64,000 nt of DNA from contig CM021322.1 in assembly GCA_010645155.1 (NCBI GenBank), forward strand, positions 8,017,899 through 8,081,898. Direction: 5' to 3'. This document shows positions 1 through 11,388 of this stretch, piece after piece (position 1 is the stretch's first letter; every line of letters starts with the position of its first letter). Below the pieces are notes generated by a model. The model was not told where the DNA came from. It saw only the letters and a list, made by a program, of their open reading frames with translations, and searched no databases. Origin of the DNA: Tigriopus japonicus (lineage: Eukaryota; Arthropoda; Copepoda; Harpacticoida; Harpacticidae). A program made the position numbers and the translations under genes.

Positions 1-218
1 AAATTTTCGGATTTTTTCGGATTGCACGGCAAATTTTTGGATTTTTTCGGATTGCACGGCAAATTTTCGGATTGCATGGTAAATTTTCGGATTCGGCTTC
101 GTTCGGATTGAGCATCAAATTTTCGGATTCGGATTCGTTCGGGTTGAGCATCAAATTTTCGGATTCGGATTCGTTCGGATTGAGCATCAAACTTTCGGAT
201 TCGGATTCGTTCGGATTA
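1..218. repeat. Minisatellite with 30-bp and 36-bp units
   Basis: Two 30-bp units (1-30 and 31-60) and a 20-bp partial unit (61-80) are followed by nearly four 36-bp units beginning at 81, 117, 153 and 189. Each 36-bp unit starts AAATTTTCGGATTCGG and ends GAGCATC; units differ by one or two bases. The core word TCGGATT recurs throughout. The array may continue left of the window. No coding function is apparent. Confidence 0.9.
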
Positions 219-769
219 TGAAAATTCAGGTTGGAATGGATTTGGAGGACATTTTGAATCCGATGCACAGCTAACGTGTTTTCCATTTCACTGGTTGCGC
301 TTAAAGGGCTCTATAGCCTACGCATCTTGTATGTATGACATCCGAGTTTATGTTGCTTGTAAAGATATATTCGATTATCTCACCATCACTACGAAGAAGA
401 AGCCACTAATGCACCATGTTGAATATAATTTTGGTTACCTCGGACTACCCGAAGACCTGATAGAATTTCAAATCATGGACGATATTAGAACACATTTATT
501 TGACATTGAACATGATCGTTCAATAGACAATAACCCTTACTATAAATTGAAATTGTTCATTGATTATGATTAAGAAATAATTTAACCGAACATACCAGTT
601 CATTGTTAATTCAAAGTATTTATAATTACAGCCATCAAAAGTTCGAATTTAGATGTTTGAGTCAATATTTTGATTTGGCATTGGTCATTCGAATGAAATC
701 GGATGTAATGATCGGTCCAAGCATATCGTTGGGATCGAAAACAAAAGTCTTGAATTTGACGTTTTCATT
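219..769. other. Unassigned DNA after the minisatellite
   Basis: There is no recognisable gene here. A 92-codon open frame at 295-573 on the + strand has no motif I recognise and no clear start context. The stretch lies just downstream, on the minus strand, of the stop codon of the broken ORF described at 770-3513, so part of it could be that gene's 3' untranslated region. Confidence 0.4.
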
Positions 770-3513
770 TCAGAAAGGTCCTTCGTTGGTTACGACTTGA
801 CGGTTCTGGGTAAGCATAGTTAGTGGTGGGGCGTAGAGCGCTATAATAAAAGAGTACGCGCATGTGTCATTTTGGTCCCAAGACGTCGGTTCCATTGTAC
901 TATGATTCTTGGGTTCAACCTGTTTGAGGCAACTTTACCTATGCACTATTTACTACCAAATTGACGCTCATGATCTCAGCTTACCTTTGAAAGCATAATG
1001 TTTGACCTTAATAGCCTTTGAAGGCCAAGGCTGGCCAAAATCGTGGGTGCCGGAAGATAACCTTCTCGTTCTCCTTAAACCTCGATGCGCATTCAAGCCC
1101 AGTGCTGCTGTGAATTGACTCAGTTATGTCAGCTCTTGACGAATCTCCACACTGATTTGCATTGAGTTTCTTACTTCTTAGGAAAACTTAATCTAACTAG
1201 ATACGAAATTGATTGGTGAATATTTAGAACGTCACTTGAAGCCATTAGAGCGTTTTCCTTGCGCACAATATTGCATTGTCATGTGAAATGACTTTTTTGT
1301 TGAACAATTATCTGGCAGCCCTGGTGAAGTTGCGCATTCGTAGCAGTCGTCAGGCTGACAGTGCTACAGACTGTTATGCCTAACTTTGTAAAAAGTTTTG
1401 ATATTTTGTACTCATAATATATGACAGAAGCTATTTAAGTAAGTTTTTGCAATTCACCTATCAATTTTTGACTTTGTCACTAATTATTACATGAAACTAA
1501 AGAAGCTCATGGAAAAGAAGTATCCTTTTAACTATTGGACTCATTGCCCCTAAATATCTGTTCAACCCCTTCTTGTGCGTCTTTCAAATCAGGCATCAAG
1601 ACTGTTGACTTTTGCTCCCACCTGATATTATTTTAACCTAGAGTCTCTCATTTTTTCTCTTCTCCATCATTAATTCAGGCTCTCCACTTGTCTTTTTTTG
1701 GATTTTTTTTTCTTCTCACCAATACCCTCTACATATTTTTACAATGTTCTGGGTGGTAAATCAACATAAGAATAACTTTTGATTTGAAAATTTATTGCTG
1801 AAGGGAAGTTGATGTTATTTTCAATGACATCTGGAAAAAGTTCTTTCCAATAGAAAAGTGTTGTCAAACAAATTAAGCTAGGGATTCTGGGCTCAAAATG
1901 GCTGGGGATGTGTCAGAGTTGAGACCAACCCTTCAAAAACTTAATAAAAAATGATTATAATTCTCAAGCTGTTTTGACAATCAATCAAAACAAATTTTTC
2001 CTGTGCTACAAAACACCCAAGCCTTGTTTTGATCCATTCTTAGCCAGTTTGGACCCCAAATCTCCAGCTAAAATTATCCAAATATGCATATCTATTCATA
2101 AAAGTGAGTATTTCATTTAGGTAATCTCTTTTCATTTAAAAAAAGCAATTTGGTGCAATATTTTTGATGAGTTTGGGATTCAGCAAGACCAAACACAACT
2201 TCTTTGCATCTTTGATTCATAAGTTTGAAACATTTGATGCGAAGAAAGAACCATTACAATTTGCTTTATACCAAGTCCAATAGTTGAAATGATACTTCTA
2301 TTCCATGAGCTTCTTTAGTTTCATGTAATAATTAGTGACAAAGTCAAAAATTGATAGGTGAATTGCAAAAACTTACTTAAATAGCTTCTGTCATATATTA
2401 TGAGTACAAAATATCAAAACTTTTTACAAAGTTAGACACAACAGTCTGTAGCACTGTCAGCCTGACGACTGCTACGAATGCGCAACTTCACCAGGGCTGC
2501 CAAATAATTGTTCAACAAAAAAGTCATTTCACATGACAATGCAATATTGTGCGCAAGGAAAACGCTCTAATGGCTTCAAGTGACGTTCTAAATATTCACC
2601 AATCAATTTCGTATCTAGTTAGATTAAGTTTTCCTAAGAAGTAAGAAACTCAATGCAAATCAGCGTGGAGATTCATCAAGAGCTGACATTACCGAGTCAA
2701 TTCACAGCAACACTGGGCTTGAATGCGCATCGAGGTTTAAGGAGAATGAGAAGGTTATCTTCCGGCACCCACGATTTTGGCCAGCCTTGGCCTTCAAAGG
2801 CTATTAAGGTCAAACATTATGCTTTCAAAGGTAAGCTGAGATCATGAGCGTCAATTTGGTAGTAAATAGTGCATAGGTAAAGTTGCCTCAAACAGGTTGA
2901 ACCCAAGAATCATAGTACAATGGAACCGACGTCTTGGGACCAAAATGACACATGCGCGTACTCTTTTATTATAGCGCTCTAGTGGGGCGGAGAATTGGGT
3001 TAAAAGAGCCAATCTAATTACTGATTCTGGGACGTCAGTTTCTCGGATACAGGCGATTACTTTGTACATAATCTTCTTCCTGCCTTTGAGGATTTGTTCG
3101 ATGTGTGATAGAAGATCTTGTGAACAATAATCTTCGGGAACGTCGATTAAATCGTACATTCCATCATTTTGGCCGTTGGTGTCTTCCATGAAATCGTTTT
3201 CAGTTGGAGCGGCTTGGTCACGTCGTTGCGATGATTTTTCAGCACCTTTTCCTTTCTTGGAAGGTTGTTGTTGAGAAGTTTCGCTGTAAAGGCGTTTCTT
3301 ATTTTTCACAGTCATTCTTCGGTGGTATTCTTCCGGTGTTCCATGGTGTCGAGGACTAAACACAGAATCTCGGGCATCTGGAGTGAACAGCGGAACATCT
3401 GGTTGGGATGACGATCCACGTTCTGAGCGTTCGGGTGTGCGACGAAATTCGGTTTGCATCATTCTCATTTCATTGAGCATGTATTCTTGCATCATTGACA
3501 TGAAATCCATCAT
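770..3513 (-). pseudogene. Unknown minus-strand ORF disrupted by a hAT-like insertion
   Basis: I do not recognise this protein. The frame opens at 3513 with a Met-rich start (MMDFMSMMQEYMLNEMRMMQ). It has a basic, Gln/Ser/Lys-rich middle (RLYSETSQQQPSKKGKG) and then an acidic segment (DLIDVPEDYCSQDLL). It reaches a transposon at 2981. The two flanks carry the same 8 bases, GTGGGGCG, at 2982-2989 and 826-833. Ignoring the insert and one copy, the frame continues without a shift for about 18 codons to a TGA at 770-772. The coding sequence was therefore open when the element landed. It ends about 50 bases before another foldback element (3567-4356), so the true start may lie upstream of that. 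It could be a gag-like or ORF1-like protein of a retroelement or a host gene; I cannot tell. Confidence 0.5.
834..2981. mobile_element. hAT-like foldback element, ~0.7-kb inverted arms
   Basis: The element is 2,148 bp and begins TAGAGCGCTATAATAAAAGA; the right end is its reverse complement. The arms match from about 834-1545 and 2268-2981. The 8-bp duplication GTGGGGCG flanks it at 826-833 and 2982-2989. An 8-bp duplication with TAGAG-type termini is the hAT superfamily signature. The roughly 720-bp centre is AT-rich with no transposase frame, so it is non-autonomous. The insertion splits a minus-strand ORF. Confidence 0.88.
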
Positions 3514-3566
3514 CCTTGCGGTGGCGTATTACATGTTAATATGTTAAGCCAAGGAGGACGGTATTA

Positions 3567-4356
3567 CTTGGAGTGGGATCGAGCGGGGGCGCGTTACTGC
3601 GTTGGTGTGAATTTTCCTGCGTGATAGCCTGGAGTTAATGAAGAAATCCAATATAATTCGAATTAATGACGTTTTATTGACATAAGTCATAAAACAAAAG
3701 TCCACAAGGATTCAATGAGCAATCATTTGATGCCCAATTGATGTCTCTCAAAGAATTCAAACTGTGTTGTTTCATTGTGTTAAGTCAGATATCTTCAAAC
3801 TACTGATCTACTGACTTGCTTTGTTTTAGTGATTGTCCACCTTTTATTGAAAGCAACATGGTTTTTATCATTGGGGTTGTTTAAGGACATTTTTCTCTTC
3901 ATAGAATGCAAAAAAAATCTTTTTCGTATCTTTTTTTCAACATTTTACAGTCTTCTTTTGGCTTTAGAACCCCAATTAGGTGCTAAAAACAAAGACAGAG
4001 AAGAACCTTCAAATCATTGTACAAAGGGAAGAATGTCTTAGAACTATCCCAATGATAAAAACAATGTTGCTTTCAACAAAAGATGGACAATCACTATCAC
4101 AAAGCAAGTCAGTAGATCAGGAGTTTGAAGATATCTGACTTAACACCATGAAACAACACAGTTTGAGTTCTTTGAGAGACATCAATTGGGCATCAAATGA
4201 TTGCTCATTGAATCCTTGTGGACTTTTGTTTTATGACCTATGTCAATAAAACGACATTTATTCGAATTATATTGGATTTCTTCATTAACTCCAGGCTATC
4301 ACTCAGGAAAATTCACACCAACGCAGTAACGCGCCCTCGCTCGATCCCACTCCAAG
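3567..4356. mobile_element. Foldback element, arms nearly 400 bp
   Basis: Nearly the whole 790 bp is an imperfect palindrome. The left end starts CTTGGAGTGGGATCGAGCG and the right end is its complement at about 4340-4356. Matching landmarks include TGGAGTTAATGAAG at the left and its complement near 4288. The arms leave only about 60-100 bases of loop. I could not find a convincing target duplication, so the superfamily is unassigned. The open frame at 4218-4679 crosses its right arm and is not a gene. Confidence 0.8.
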
Positions 4357-5231
4357 CATGGATATACTTACAGAAGAGGATGCGAAGACAGCTGTTTGTT
4401 GTTGTTTTTGAGAGCCCAATGAGGCCCTCTGGAGTGAACGATAGGGAAGTGTTATGGACTCAATATTCAATATTTTATACTAAATCAGTGAACAAATTGT
4501 CTAGACATCATTCTAGTTTGTGTTTCTGTCTCTTAGAGATAATTAAATGCAACCCACTCTTGGGTAAATCACGTTCACCACTCATTATCAACCCTATTCA
4601 ACTTATCCTGAAATACCAATGGTTTCAGATTATAAGTACCAAACAACACCATCAAAGCGAAGAATACAGTGCTCCATGAGAGTGATCTGTTCTTCACTGC
4701 ATTCTGCATGAATAATCAGTGTGAGGGAATCATCAACAACTCAACTATTAGTTGACAAAAAAATTGTTTAATCTCGTGCTTCCTCTCGGTTTGGCTGATC
4801 AAAATGTTGATATTTGGCATCTAATGGATTTCAAGGATTTCAGACGATAAAATGCTGACTAAAAATGATGTTTTTATGGGGAAGAGTGTGGATACTGTGG
4901 CTGTGAGTTTCATTGTTAATAACATGGCCACAGTTTTCTAAAAAGACGCCCAATCTTCATGAAACTTGATCGAAGTATAACTGAACTCGTTGTCTGAAGT
5001 TGGTATTATTATATTTAAGTTACATATGCATTTATTCGAGATCCATTCTCCATTTTGTGCGAGATATTGGTCTGAAGGAGCTCAGTTTTGACTAATTCCC
5101 GAGAACAGAAAGCAGCATTATAAAAATGAATGGTAGGAAAAGGAGCGCTATCTAATGCTGCAACAATGTTCTGAAGCGATGTTTGCTATCAAACACCTAT
5201 TTCTATCGTTTTTTGGCAATTTCGTTCAAAT
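4357..5231. other. Unassigned DNA
   Basis: No gene, RNA or clear repeat was recognised in this AT-rich stretch between a foldback element and a hAT-like element. The last 8 bases (5224-5231, GTTCAAAT) look like the left target duplication of the next element. Confidence 0.4.
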
Positions 5232-5998
5232 TCACTGCAGAGCCGCACCGTTTTAAGGGCCTCATTGGGCTACGCGTCAGCTGAAGTTCGCGTCCTGTGG
5301 TGAGAGGTTCCTGACTGGGCTCAGTGTGGAGAGTGAGAGCGCGAGAGAGCGAGCGAGAGAGAGAGAGCGAGCGAGAGAGAGAGAGAGAGCTGGCCCGGCT
5401 CAGCAATCCTATCAGTTCCCTTTTTAACAAGTGCCAGTGGGCAAGCTGGGCAAGCCATCTGAAGCTAGCAAGCATTTGACTGGACTCCCCTGCTGGCCAC
5501 CACCACTTACACCTGTGATCTTGCAAATCAAGGGGTAGTTGTGCAAGTGCAAATAGCAGGCAGGGGTGAAGTCAAGAGATGAAGAAAATTCCCTCTGCTC
5601 TTTCTCACCAATAACCATGACAGCAAAGCACAAGAAGGAAGAGAATTCAGCAGCCCTGCAATTTCATTTCCAATCACATTGTTGCCATCACCTCTTGCAT
5701 CAATATGTCCAAGGCGATAGATTTTCATTCTCTTACTATCTTTTAAAGCTTTAAACCTAATTTTACAGCCAATTCAGCTTTCAATCATTTGAAACACACT
5801 AATAGTTCATTTTGGACCCCTTCATTAAGGTTCTAGGCCCTTTAGTTTCTCAAAAGGTGCTATCTTGGTTTGATAATTTGGAAAACTTGTTCAGCTTAGA
5901 GGGTACCTGTGCATCCTTTTGGGAACGGCGAGCAGTTGCGAGTAGAATGAACTAGATGGCGTTGGATATGATTGTACTCTTTCTAATATAGAGCTCTA
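5232..5998 (+). mobile_element. hAT-like non-autonomous element, copy A
   Basis: The right terminus reads (as its complement) TAGAGCTCTATATTAGAAAG, closely like the TAGAGCGCTATAATAAAAGA end of the 834-2981 element. GTTCAAAT occurs immediately outside both ends (5224-5231 and 5999-6006), an 8-bp duplication. The left end (TCACTGCAGAGCC) matches the right poorly, so the left boundary rests mainly on the duplication. The body from about 5308 is shared with 21634-22295 and, in reverse, 13320-13600. A GA-rich microsatellite lies at 5333-5392. No transposase frame is present. Confidence 0.65.
5333..5392. repeat. (GA)n microsatellite
   Basis: A run of GAGAGA with interspersed GAGC units sits inside hAT-like copy A. 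The related copy at 21634 has a shorter version, so the tract expanded or contracted after duplication. The Ser/Leu/Arg-rich open frame at 5203-5526 on the minus strand is a product of this repeat. Confidence 0.9.
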
Positions 5999-6006
5999 GT
6001 TCAAAT

Positions 6007-7374
6007 ATAATTAATATAAAGAAGACAACGTGCCACAGGATCCCTGAAGAGAGAAGATGAAAATCAAAAAAGGTGATCAAAACAATCAGAATATTGCTAG
6101 GAACTTATTTTGTAACATATTGGACAAAACCTGTCAATGTATAGTGTAATGAGCTTTAAAGCCTTTTGTGAGTGTTCGAATAATTTGTCTGAAAATAGGA
6201 TCCAGAATGGCATAAGGTTTTTTCTTAGTTTTGATTAGAAGATCACATAATCCAGCCTTTCTTCAAACTTTCAAGACACCACAATTGAGGCTTGTCAAGT
6301 AAAAATCTGCTTGCTTTTTCGACTAATATCAATGAAGACCTTTCAAATAAAATCATTCAGACCGTAAGTGTCTTTCAATAGTCTTAAAACACTACACGAT
6401 TGATTTTGTGTGCAGTTTTTCTGATTTGCGGGAGACACCCTGAAGAAGGAAAACAAGCTCAGTTGTGCTGTCCTTTTAAGTCGTGCAACAAAGTTCATGT
6501 GGCTCATAATTTATAAAGAGTGTTTTAGTGTCTATTTTCCAATGCATCATCATTCCCTAATCAGTGTGTTTTGTTTAAAGTCTTGTAGTGTCTTAGAAAG
6601 CTTTCTAGGTGCTCAATGTTCTCATGAATATCAGAAGTGCGAGGCCGGCCTCTCAGAAAGCTAACTGAATGAAGGTAAGACGATTAAAATTTTTTTTGAG
6701 GATTATGATAAAGTTACTTAAAGTGTAAATATTATAAAAGTGTAGCCTGTGCAAAGGAATCTGTTCGTCTGAAGTCTCTTCATCGCTTGTGCAAGTCCAG
6801 AGTAGCTCTACTTTATTTCCGCGCCCTGTTGTCTTCCTTCACTCAGCTCTTGCTACCCTCGTTCGGTGTCGTCCTGCTTAAAAATGCCACGCAAATTCAT
6901 CTTGAAAATGGATTAGGAACCATATTTCCCCCGGAAATTCTCCCCCGGACTAAAACGCGGAGTTTCATCACGCTCATTCAAGAAACAACTTGAACAACAT
7001 AACGGCGTTTTTTTTGAGCTTATCTGTTACCCGGCTTGAACAACTTACGTAGATTTTGCTCATCCACGCCTTATCCTGAACTTAATTAAGACATGGCAAT
7101 CTTTATTGCTTATTAGAAATCGATATTTTGAAGGGTTGTCACCTTGGCATAAATTCATGTTCTAGAATTGATGGTTTCATCTTCGAATTTCTTTTATTGT
7201 ACGATCGTGTCATTGATTTCAGGACAATCTCAGTATGGTTAAGAGTTGTTCAAGCAGTTTTAAGTAGTGAATTTGCGTGTGGGTTAAGGTCCATATGCCA
7301 TAAGATAGACTTGCACCTTATAATTATAATTGATATTGATGCAAACAAGTTGAAAATCTAGATTTCAGACCTAA
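6007..7374. other. Unassigned DNA with a repeat fragment
   Basis: No gene was recognised. The part at about 6890-7080 is related to the inverted-repeat element at 32095-32583 in the channel gene: both contain a CAACTTGAACAAC word following a Pro/Arg-like GC-rich tract and a TTATCCTGAACT word. It is probably a decayed single arm of that family. Confidence 0.45.
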
Positions 7375-7455
7375 GGAGGCATTACAAAATTAGTGTTTTG
7401 CTTGAAAAATGCATTTTGTCATTCAAATATTCCAAAAGTGTATCCCAAACCGTTG
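7375..7455 (+). repeat. Direct repeat, left copy
   Basis: About 80 bp starting GAGGCATTACAAAATTAG and ending TATCCCAAACCGTTG recur at 8088-8167 with roughly 90% identity by eye, in the same orientation. The two copies bracket a tRNA-like SINE and a T-rich tract. It may be a local duplication or two remnants of one dispersed repeat. Confidence 0.8.
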
Positions 7456-7520
7456 TCTGAAAATCATTGTATTTAAACTTAAGAATACTATGAGCTAGCA
7501 TAAATACTGTAATTTATAAG

Positions 7521-7613
7521 GAAGCCAGAGTGGTCGCGCGCACTAATGCGTTCTTTTAAGAGCCAAGGGTAAAATAAAGTGCTTCACCAGACGGCGTAGG
7601 TTCGAATCCTGTT
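7521..7613 (+). mobile_element. tRNA-derived SINE head (Leu/Ser-like)
   Basis: A box-A-like CCAGAGTGGTCGCGCG is followed about 60 bases later by a box-B-like GGTTCGAATCC, the layout of a class II (Leu/Ser) tRNA promoter. The acceptor ends do not pair well and the anticodon arm is degenerate, so this is a SINE head or tRNA relic, not a working tRNA gene. An A-rich tract follows at about 7690-7710. Confidence 0.6.
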
Positions 7614-8087
7614 GGGGATCGAATTGAAGCTGTCGGGAGAAATCCTTGTTTACAGGGAATCGCATTCCTTGTAGCGGTAGTAGAAAATCCGCAACAAACA
7701 AACAAAAAAAAAGTTAATAATTCATCATATACGTACAATGTAATTATTGTCAAGGATGCCTAAATATCCAATTTTTGACTATTTTCCAACGTGCTCCCAT
7801 TGATTGTGATTCATATTGTCTCATTTCTATCGATCTATTGTCAGTTTATTTCTAGTTTAGCTTTTTTTTTTTTGTAAGTTTCAATGACAGTCAAATTTGT
7901 CTTAATATTTTCATGTATTCATGTGTTTTCTATTCTTATTTTTTGTTTATGAGTTAGTTCAATGATCAGTATAAGTTCGAATGATGCAAATAAACCTTAT
8001 TCATTGAAAAGGTGTGTTCTAGGCTGAGTAAGAGTTAAGATAGTAGAATGTTCTAAGGGTGTTTTATCTGTTCATTGAAACCATGAA

Positions 8088-8167
8088 GAGGCATTACAAG
8101 TTTAGTGTTTTGCTTGAGTAATGCATTTTGTTATTCAAATATTCCAGAAGTGTATCCCAAACCGTTG
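8088..8167 (+). repeat. Direct repeat, right copy
   Basis: This is the partner of 7375-7455, with the same start (GAGGCATTAC) and end (CCCAAACCGTTG). The spacing between copies is about 713 bp. Confidence 0.8.
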
Positions 8168-8308
8168 CAAGTTGATGGATAATCATCAATTCATTAAAAA
8201 CTGAGACTTTCTACTTTCAAAAGCACGTTCTCTCCTCTTGTGCTTCTCCACTTGATCTTGGTCACCCCTGATTTGCCGTGCACCGTCCAGGAAATTCTAG
8301 ATGTCCGT

Positions 8309-8343
8309 GTACTATCCAACTTGCATGCTTTGCCTACTCAATA
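8309..8343. repeat. Dispersed repeat fragment
   Basis: The string GTACTATCCAACTTGCATGC and the following CTTTGCCTACTCAA reappear in reverse complement at about 47871-47912. It is a short piece of an otherwise unidentified dispersed repeat. Confidence 0.55.
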
Positions 8344-8794
8344 GTGATGTGTTCCGAACCAAGAGTGCTGCCAGTTTGACTCGGAAGTTTATCGCTGTCA
8401 AAAAAGGCAGGTTGTATTGAACTTTTTGAAAAGACCTAAACAGGGACCAATTTGGCAACACTCGAACTAGTTCGATTACGAGTTCCGTCTCTAGTTACAC
8501 TTTTGGATTTCGAGTTGGCATTGCTGCCATATTATATGATAGATAAGGCCTATTGCCTGTTGAAAAGTTTAGTTGTGGTCAGATTTTTGACCCTGAAAAC
8601 CAAAATGGCAAAACTCTACCAAAAATCCAACTCGAAACACATCAGTACTACTCACAGAGTTGGCAGAGAGGAGACGCTGGGGCAGACAGGCCTATCATTT
8701 TGTTGGACAATTTTCAGGCCCCAGCTGACCTTTGGCTGTGACGTTTTCCAAGGAGTTGTGCCCAAACAAGTTCGTTTCGTTTGTAATGTTGAAG

Positions 8795-9297
8795 TAGGGG
8801 TGGGCGAGAAGCCGGTGTCGGTGCCAAGGTGTTGACACCAACTTTTTGGGCTTTCGGTGTCGGCATCAATACCAGGTCTCTGGTGCCGACGTATAAGGCT
8901 TCAAGAGTTTTTGAAAAACGTACTGCCCGCCCAAAAACTTGATCCCAATTTTGATTGTAAATGTGAAGGATTAAACAAAATCCAATATCATCATTTTTGG
9001 TTCCATCATAAACATACACGCGTTGCAAGAAAATCACACACCCAGCTAGGGTATTGTAAAATGTAAGCTTATTTTCCCTCTCTCCAATTTATGTTGCACT
9101 AACATGGTGCTCCATATTACAGTCCAAAAGGGCACATTTTGTTTGACTTAATTATAGGGAACACGCTATCTATGTCAGTGTCGACACCACGACGTTGATT
9201 TGCAACTTCAACACAGGTGCCGGTGTCGGCGTGGGTGTCAACCTTGCGGTGTCGGTGTCGGAGTCGAGGGCAAAATTGCCGCTGTCACCCATCCCTA
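8795..9297. mobile_element. Short hAT-like element with GGTGTC-rich ends
   Basis: The left end TAGGGGTGGGCGA and the complement of the right end, TAGGGATGGGTGA, form an imperfect inverted repeat of a kind common in hAT families. Subterminal regions are rich in GGTGTC repeats on both sides. The flanking 8-mers TGTTGAAG (8787-8794) and GGTTAAAG (9298-9305) match at 6 of 8 positions, consistent with an old duplication. Outside these, GTTGTGCCCAAACAA at about 8755 is also inverted at about 9325, so it may sit inside another decayed inverted-repeat element. Confidence 0.65.
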
Positions 9298-9339
9298 GGT
9301 TAAAGTCAGGGTCACTTGTGGTTTGTTTGGGCACAACTT

Positions 9340-10830
9340 AAGTAATAATCTTCGGAAATATTAAGTTTTCACCTGCAACCTTGGCTCTTTAACAGCTGTA
9401 ACTCATCCAACAAAAAATTCCATATATCCGCCCTGTGGTACTACTCAATACTAGCAGGCTAAATGGAGAGAAATGTCACTCCCATGAGCAAGGATTTTGT
9501 TATGAACACAGTTTGCTGTTTCTCTGCTTCCCCAGTCATGGCGCTAAATTCAAAAATACGTCAATAACCTCATGTGCTTGTGCTTTCACTCGAAATGCAA
9601 AAAGGGTTCCAAGCTCCATCAATGAGTTGGACTCAGTGCAAGAAATGTACTTGCAATCAACCAACATTACTATGGGCCAAATTATAAAAAATCAGAAAAT
9701 AATGTGTACCCAGAGGGTACTTTCAAATATCAATTCAAGAGTACCAATCAAAACTTTCTAACCGTTTGACATTTAGGACTCTTGCAACATTTGGTCAACC
9801 TGGCCCGCTGTCCAGTTGTATTTCAAAGCATAGATATGCATAGATAGGACAGACTCAGTCAACTCTCCCTATGATTTTGTCGGATGATTCTGGGGTTAAC
9901 TCCCTCCAGCAAGGAATGGTCACCTTTTGCAATCACCCGCCAACTTGGGCCTAAGTTTAAGCTCCAAGTGTAAACAACGGGAAAGAACGTTAAGACAGTC
10001 AAGAGAAGAAAAAGCTTCAAATTGCGTGTTATCTCATCTAAAAACCCAATTGCAGTGGGTAGGAATACCTGTTTTTTCAGATGCCACAATTATGTCATTG
10101 ATTCAAAGGCTCTAAAGAACTTTTTGAGGCAAGCTTGCTTGTCAATAGTGCCCAAAATCCCCCATGCTCTGGCTTTGAACATTGATTTGGATGTTTGGCC
10201 AATAGTATTTGTGTGCCAAAGCACATTAAGGTGTCTGAGGCATATCAAAGAGTGGTTTCATTTGTGTTGGAAAAGAGCTCCTGAACTGAGGCTTCAATGA
10301 TGAAGACCAAGAATCATTTAAGCAATGGTGCAATGCCATCAGTTTGTCAAGAAACTGTTTGTCAATGCCCAGTGTTCTCTAGCTTTTGAGAAAGCAACTG
10401 TGCTTGTGGCTCAGAAAGAATAGAAGAGCAATGACAAACTATTGCTACTTAACAATACAACAAGAACAACAAGTTCCTCTTCAAGTGTTATTTAAAAGTA
10501 AAATCTGAAAGTTCCCGGTGGGTTCATCCCCAAGACAAATCAATATCCATGGATCAAGGGTTTCTGCCATTTCAAATATTACTCAGGCACCTAATTCATG
10601 AGTGTCCAATGAGGTAAACAAACACAAAATATCCAAGCAGCCATCAAAACCTCCCATTTTAGCATTTTAGGTCTCTTTTACCCATTGACTTATGTATTTA
10701 TCAATAACAATAGTTGTGAACTACTTAGATACTATCCTAAATTCATATTCAGTTAAATAGAGTCTGAAATTATATATTTTCTATTCAATATCATAAAAAT
10801 GGCAAAACTTGGAAGAAAGTGTTATTTTGT
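9340..10830. other. Unassigned DNA
   Basis: Open frames of 60-110 codons occur on both strands (for example 9435-9761 and 10022-10300) but show no recognisable motif, splice pattern or codon bias. Nothing else was seen. The right edge abuts the truncated BEL/Pao copy. Confidence 0.4.
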
Positions 10831-10899
10831 TCAACCTTTATTCTTGCAAAATTGAACTTGTGCATGACTTTTTTGCCTAAAATACAACAAATCAAAGCA

Positions 10900-11145
10900 C
10901 AAATAGATTTTTGAACACCAAATGGCATCATATGAATGCTCTGTATTATCCCGGAAGGGAAGCGAAATTACGGATCGACCTTCTTCATCTTTGCAGATCG
11001 AGTTATTTACGTTGTTGAGCCACCTTTGATCTTCGATTGATGGGCCCAAATCGTCTACACCCGAATCTAAAAAATCGGTTTCATACATTTGTTTAAGCTC
11101 GTTCTCAATTTCTTCGTAATCCGCTCGAGAACGATTAGCATTCAC
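10900..11145 (-). pseudogene. BEL/Pao reverse transcriptase N-terminus, truncated
   Basis: The segment has an acidic linker, NELKQMYETDFLDSGVDD, then QRWLNNVNNSICKDEEGRS and ISLPFRD, the start of the BEL/Pao RT where the chain reads on to the palm. The similarity stops at about 10905, before any catalytic YxDD box, so the copy is truncated here. Confidence 0.7.
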
Positions 11146-11196
11146 ATCTTGCGCTTGGTCTCGCTGATTTCCTCCTTGTGTAGGTCCGTTTAAGGC

Positions 11197-11388
11197 TCAT
11201 CCGAGCTTATGACGCGATGCGTATGGACCGTTGATTGGGCCATTTACAATCTCCAAAGGTTTGATTGCTTCTGAAGCGTTGGCTCCCAATATAAGTCCAA
11301 CCTTGGCACCTACAAACGTGACCGGTATGTCACTGAAATGTGAATACATTTGCCATTCCTTTCGCGTTGCCACATCATCACTACTAAT
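11197..11388 (-). pseudogene. BEL/Pao linker between protease and RT
   Basis: On the minus strand this stretch reads SHFSDIPVTFVGAKV, then LILGANASEAIKPLE and GPYASRHKLG, matching the conserved block that precedes the RT domain in BEL/Pao polyproteins (usually a LIGAD-like motif followed by LGW). The Trp after KLG is a TGA here. It follows the protease fragment once the intervening insertion is ignored. Confidence 0.75.

Noticed and set aside
1..218. CRISPR array
   Set aside because: Units are contiguous with no unique spacers, and the genome is eukaryotic.
4218..4679. 153-codon + frame
   Set aside because: Its first third lies in the right arm of a foldback element and the rest has no motif.
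5203..5526. Ser/Leu-rich minus-strand frame
   Set aside because: It is generated by the GA microsatellite inside a transposon copy.
7521..7613. Functional tRNA gene
   Set aside because: Promoter boxes are present but the acceptor and anticodon arms do not fold properly.
8452..9066. Several overlapping frames on both strands
   Set aside because: They run into the GGTGTC-rich ends of a hAT-like element.
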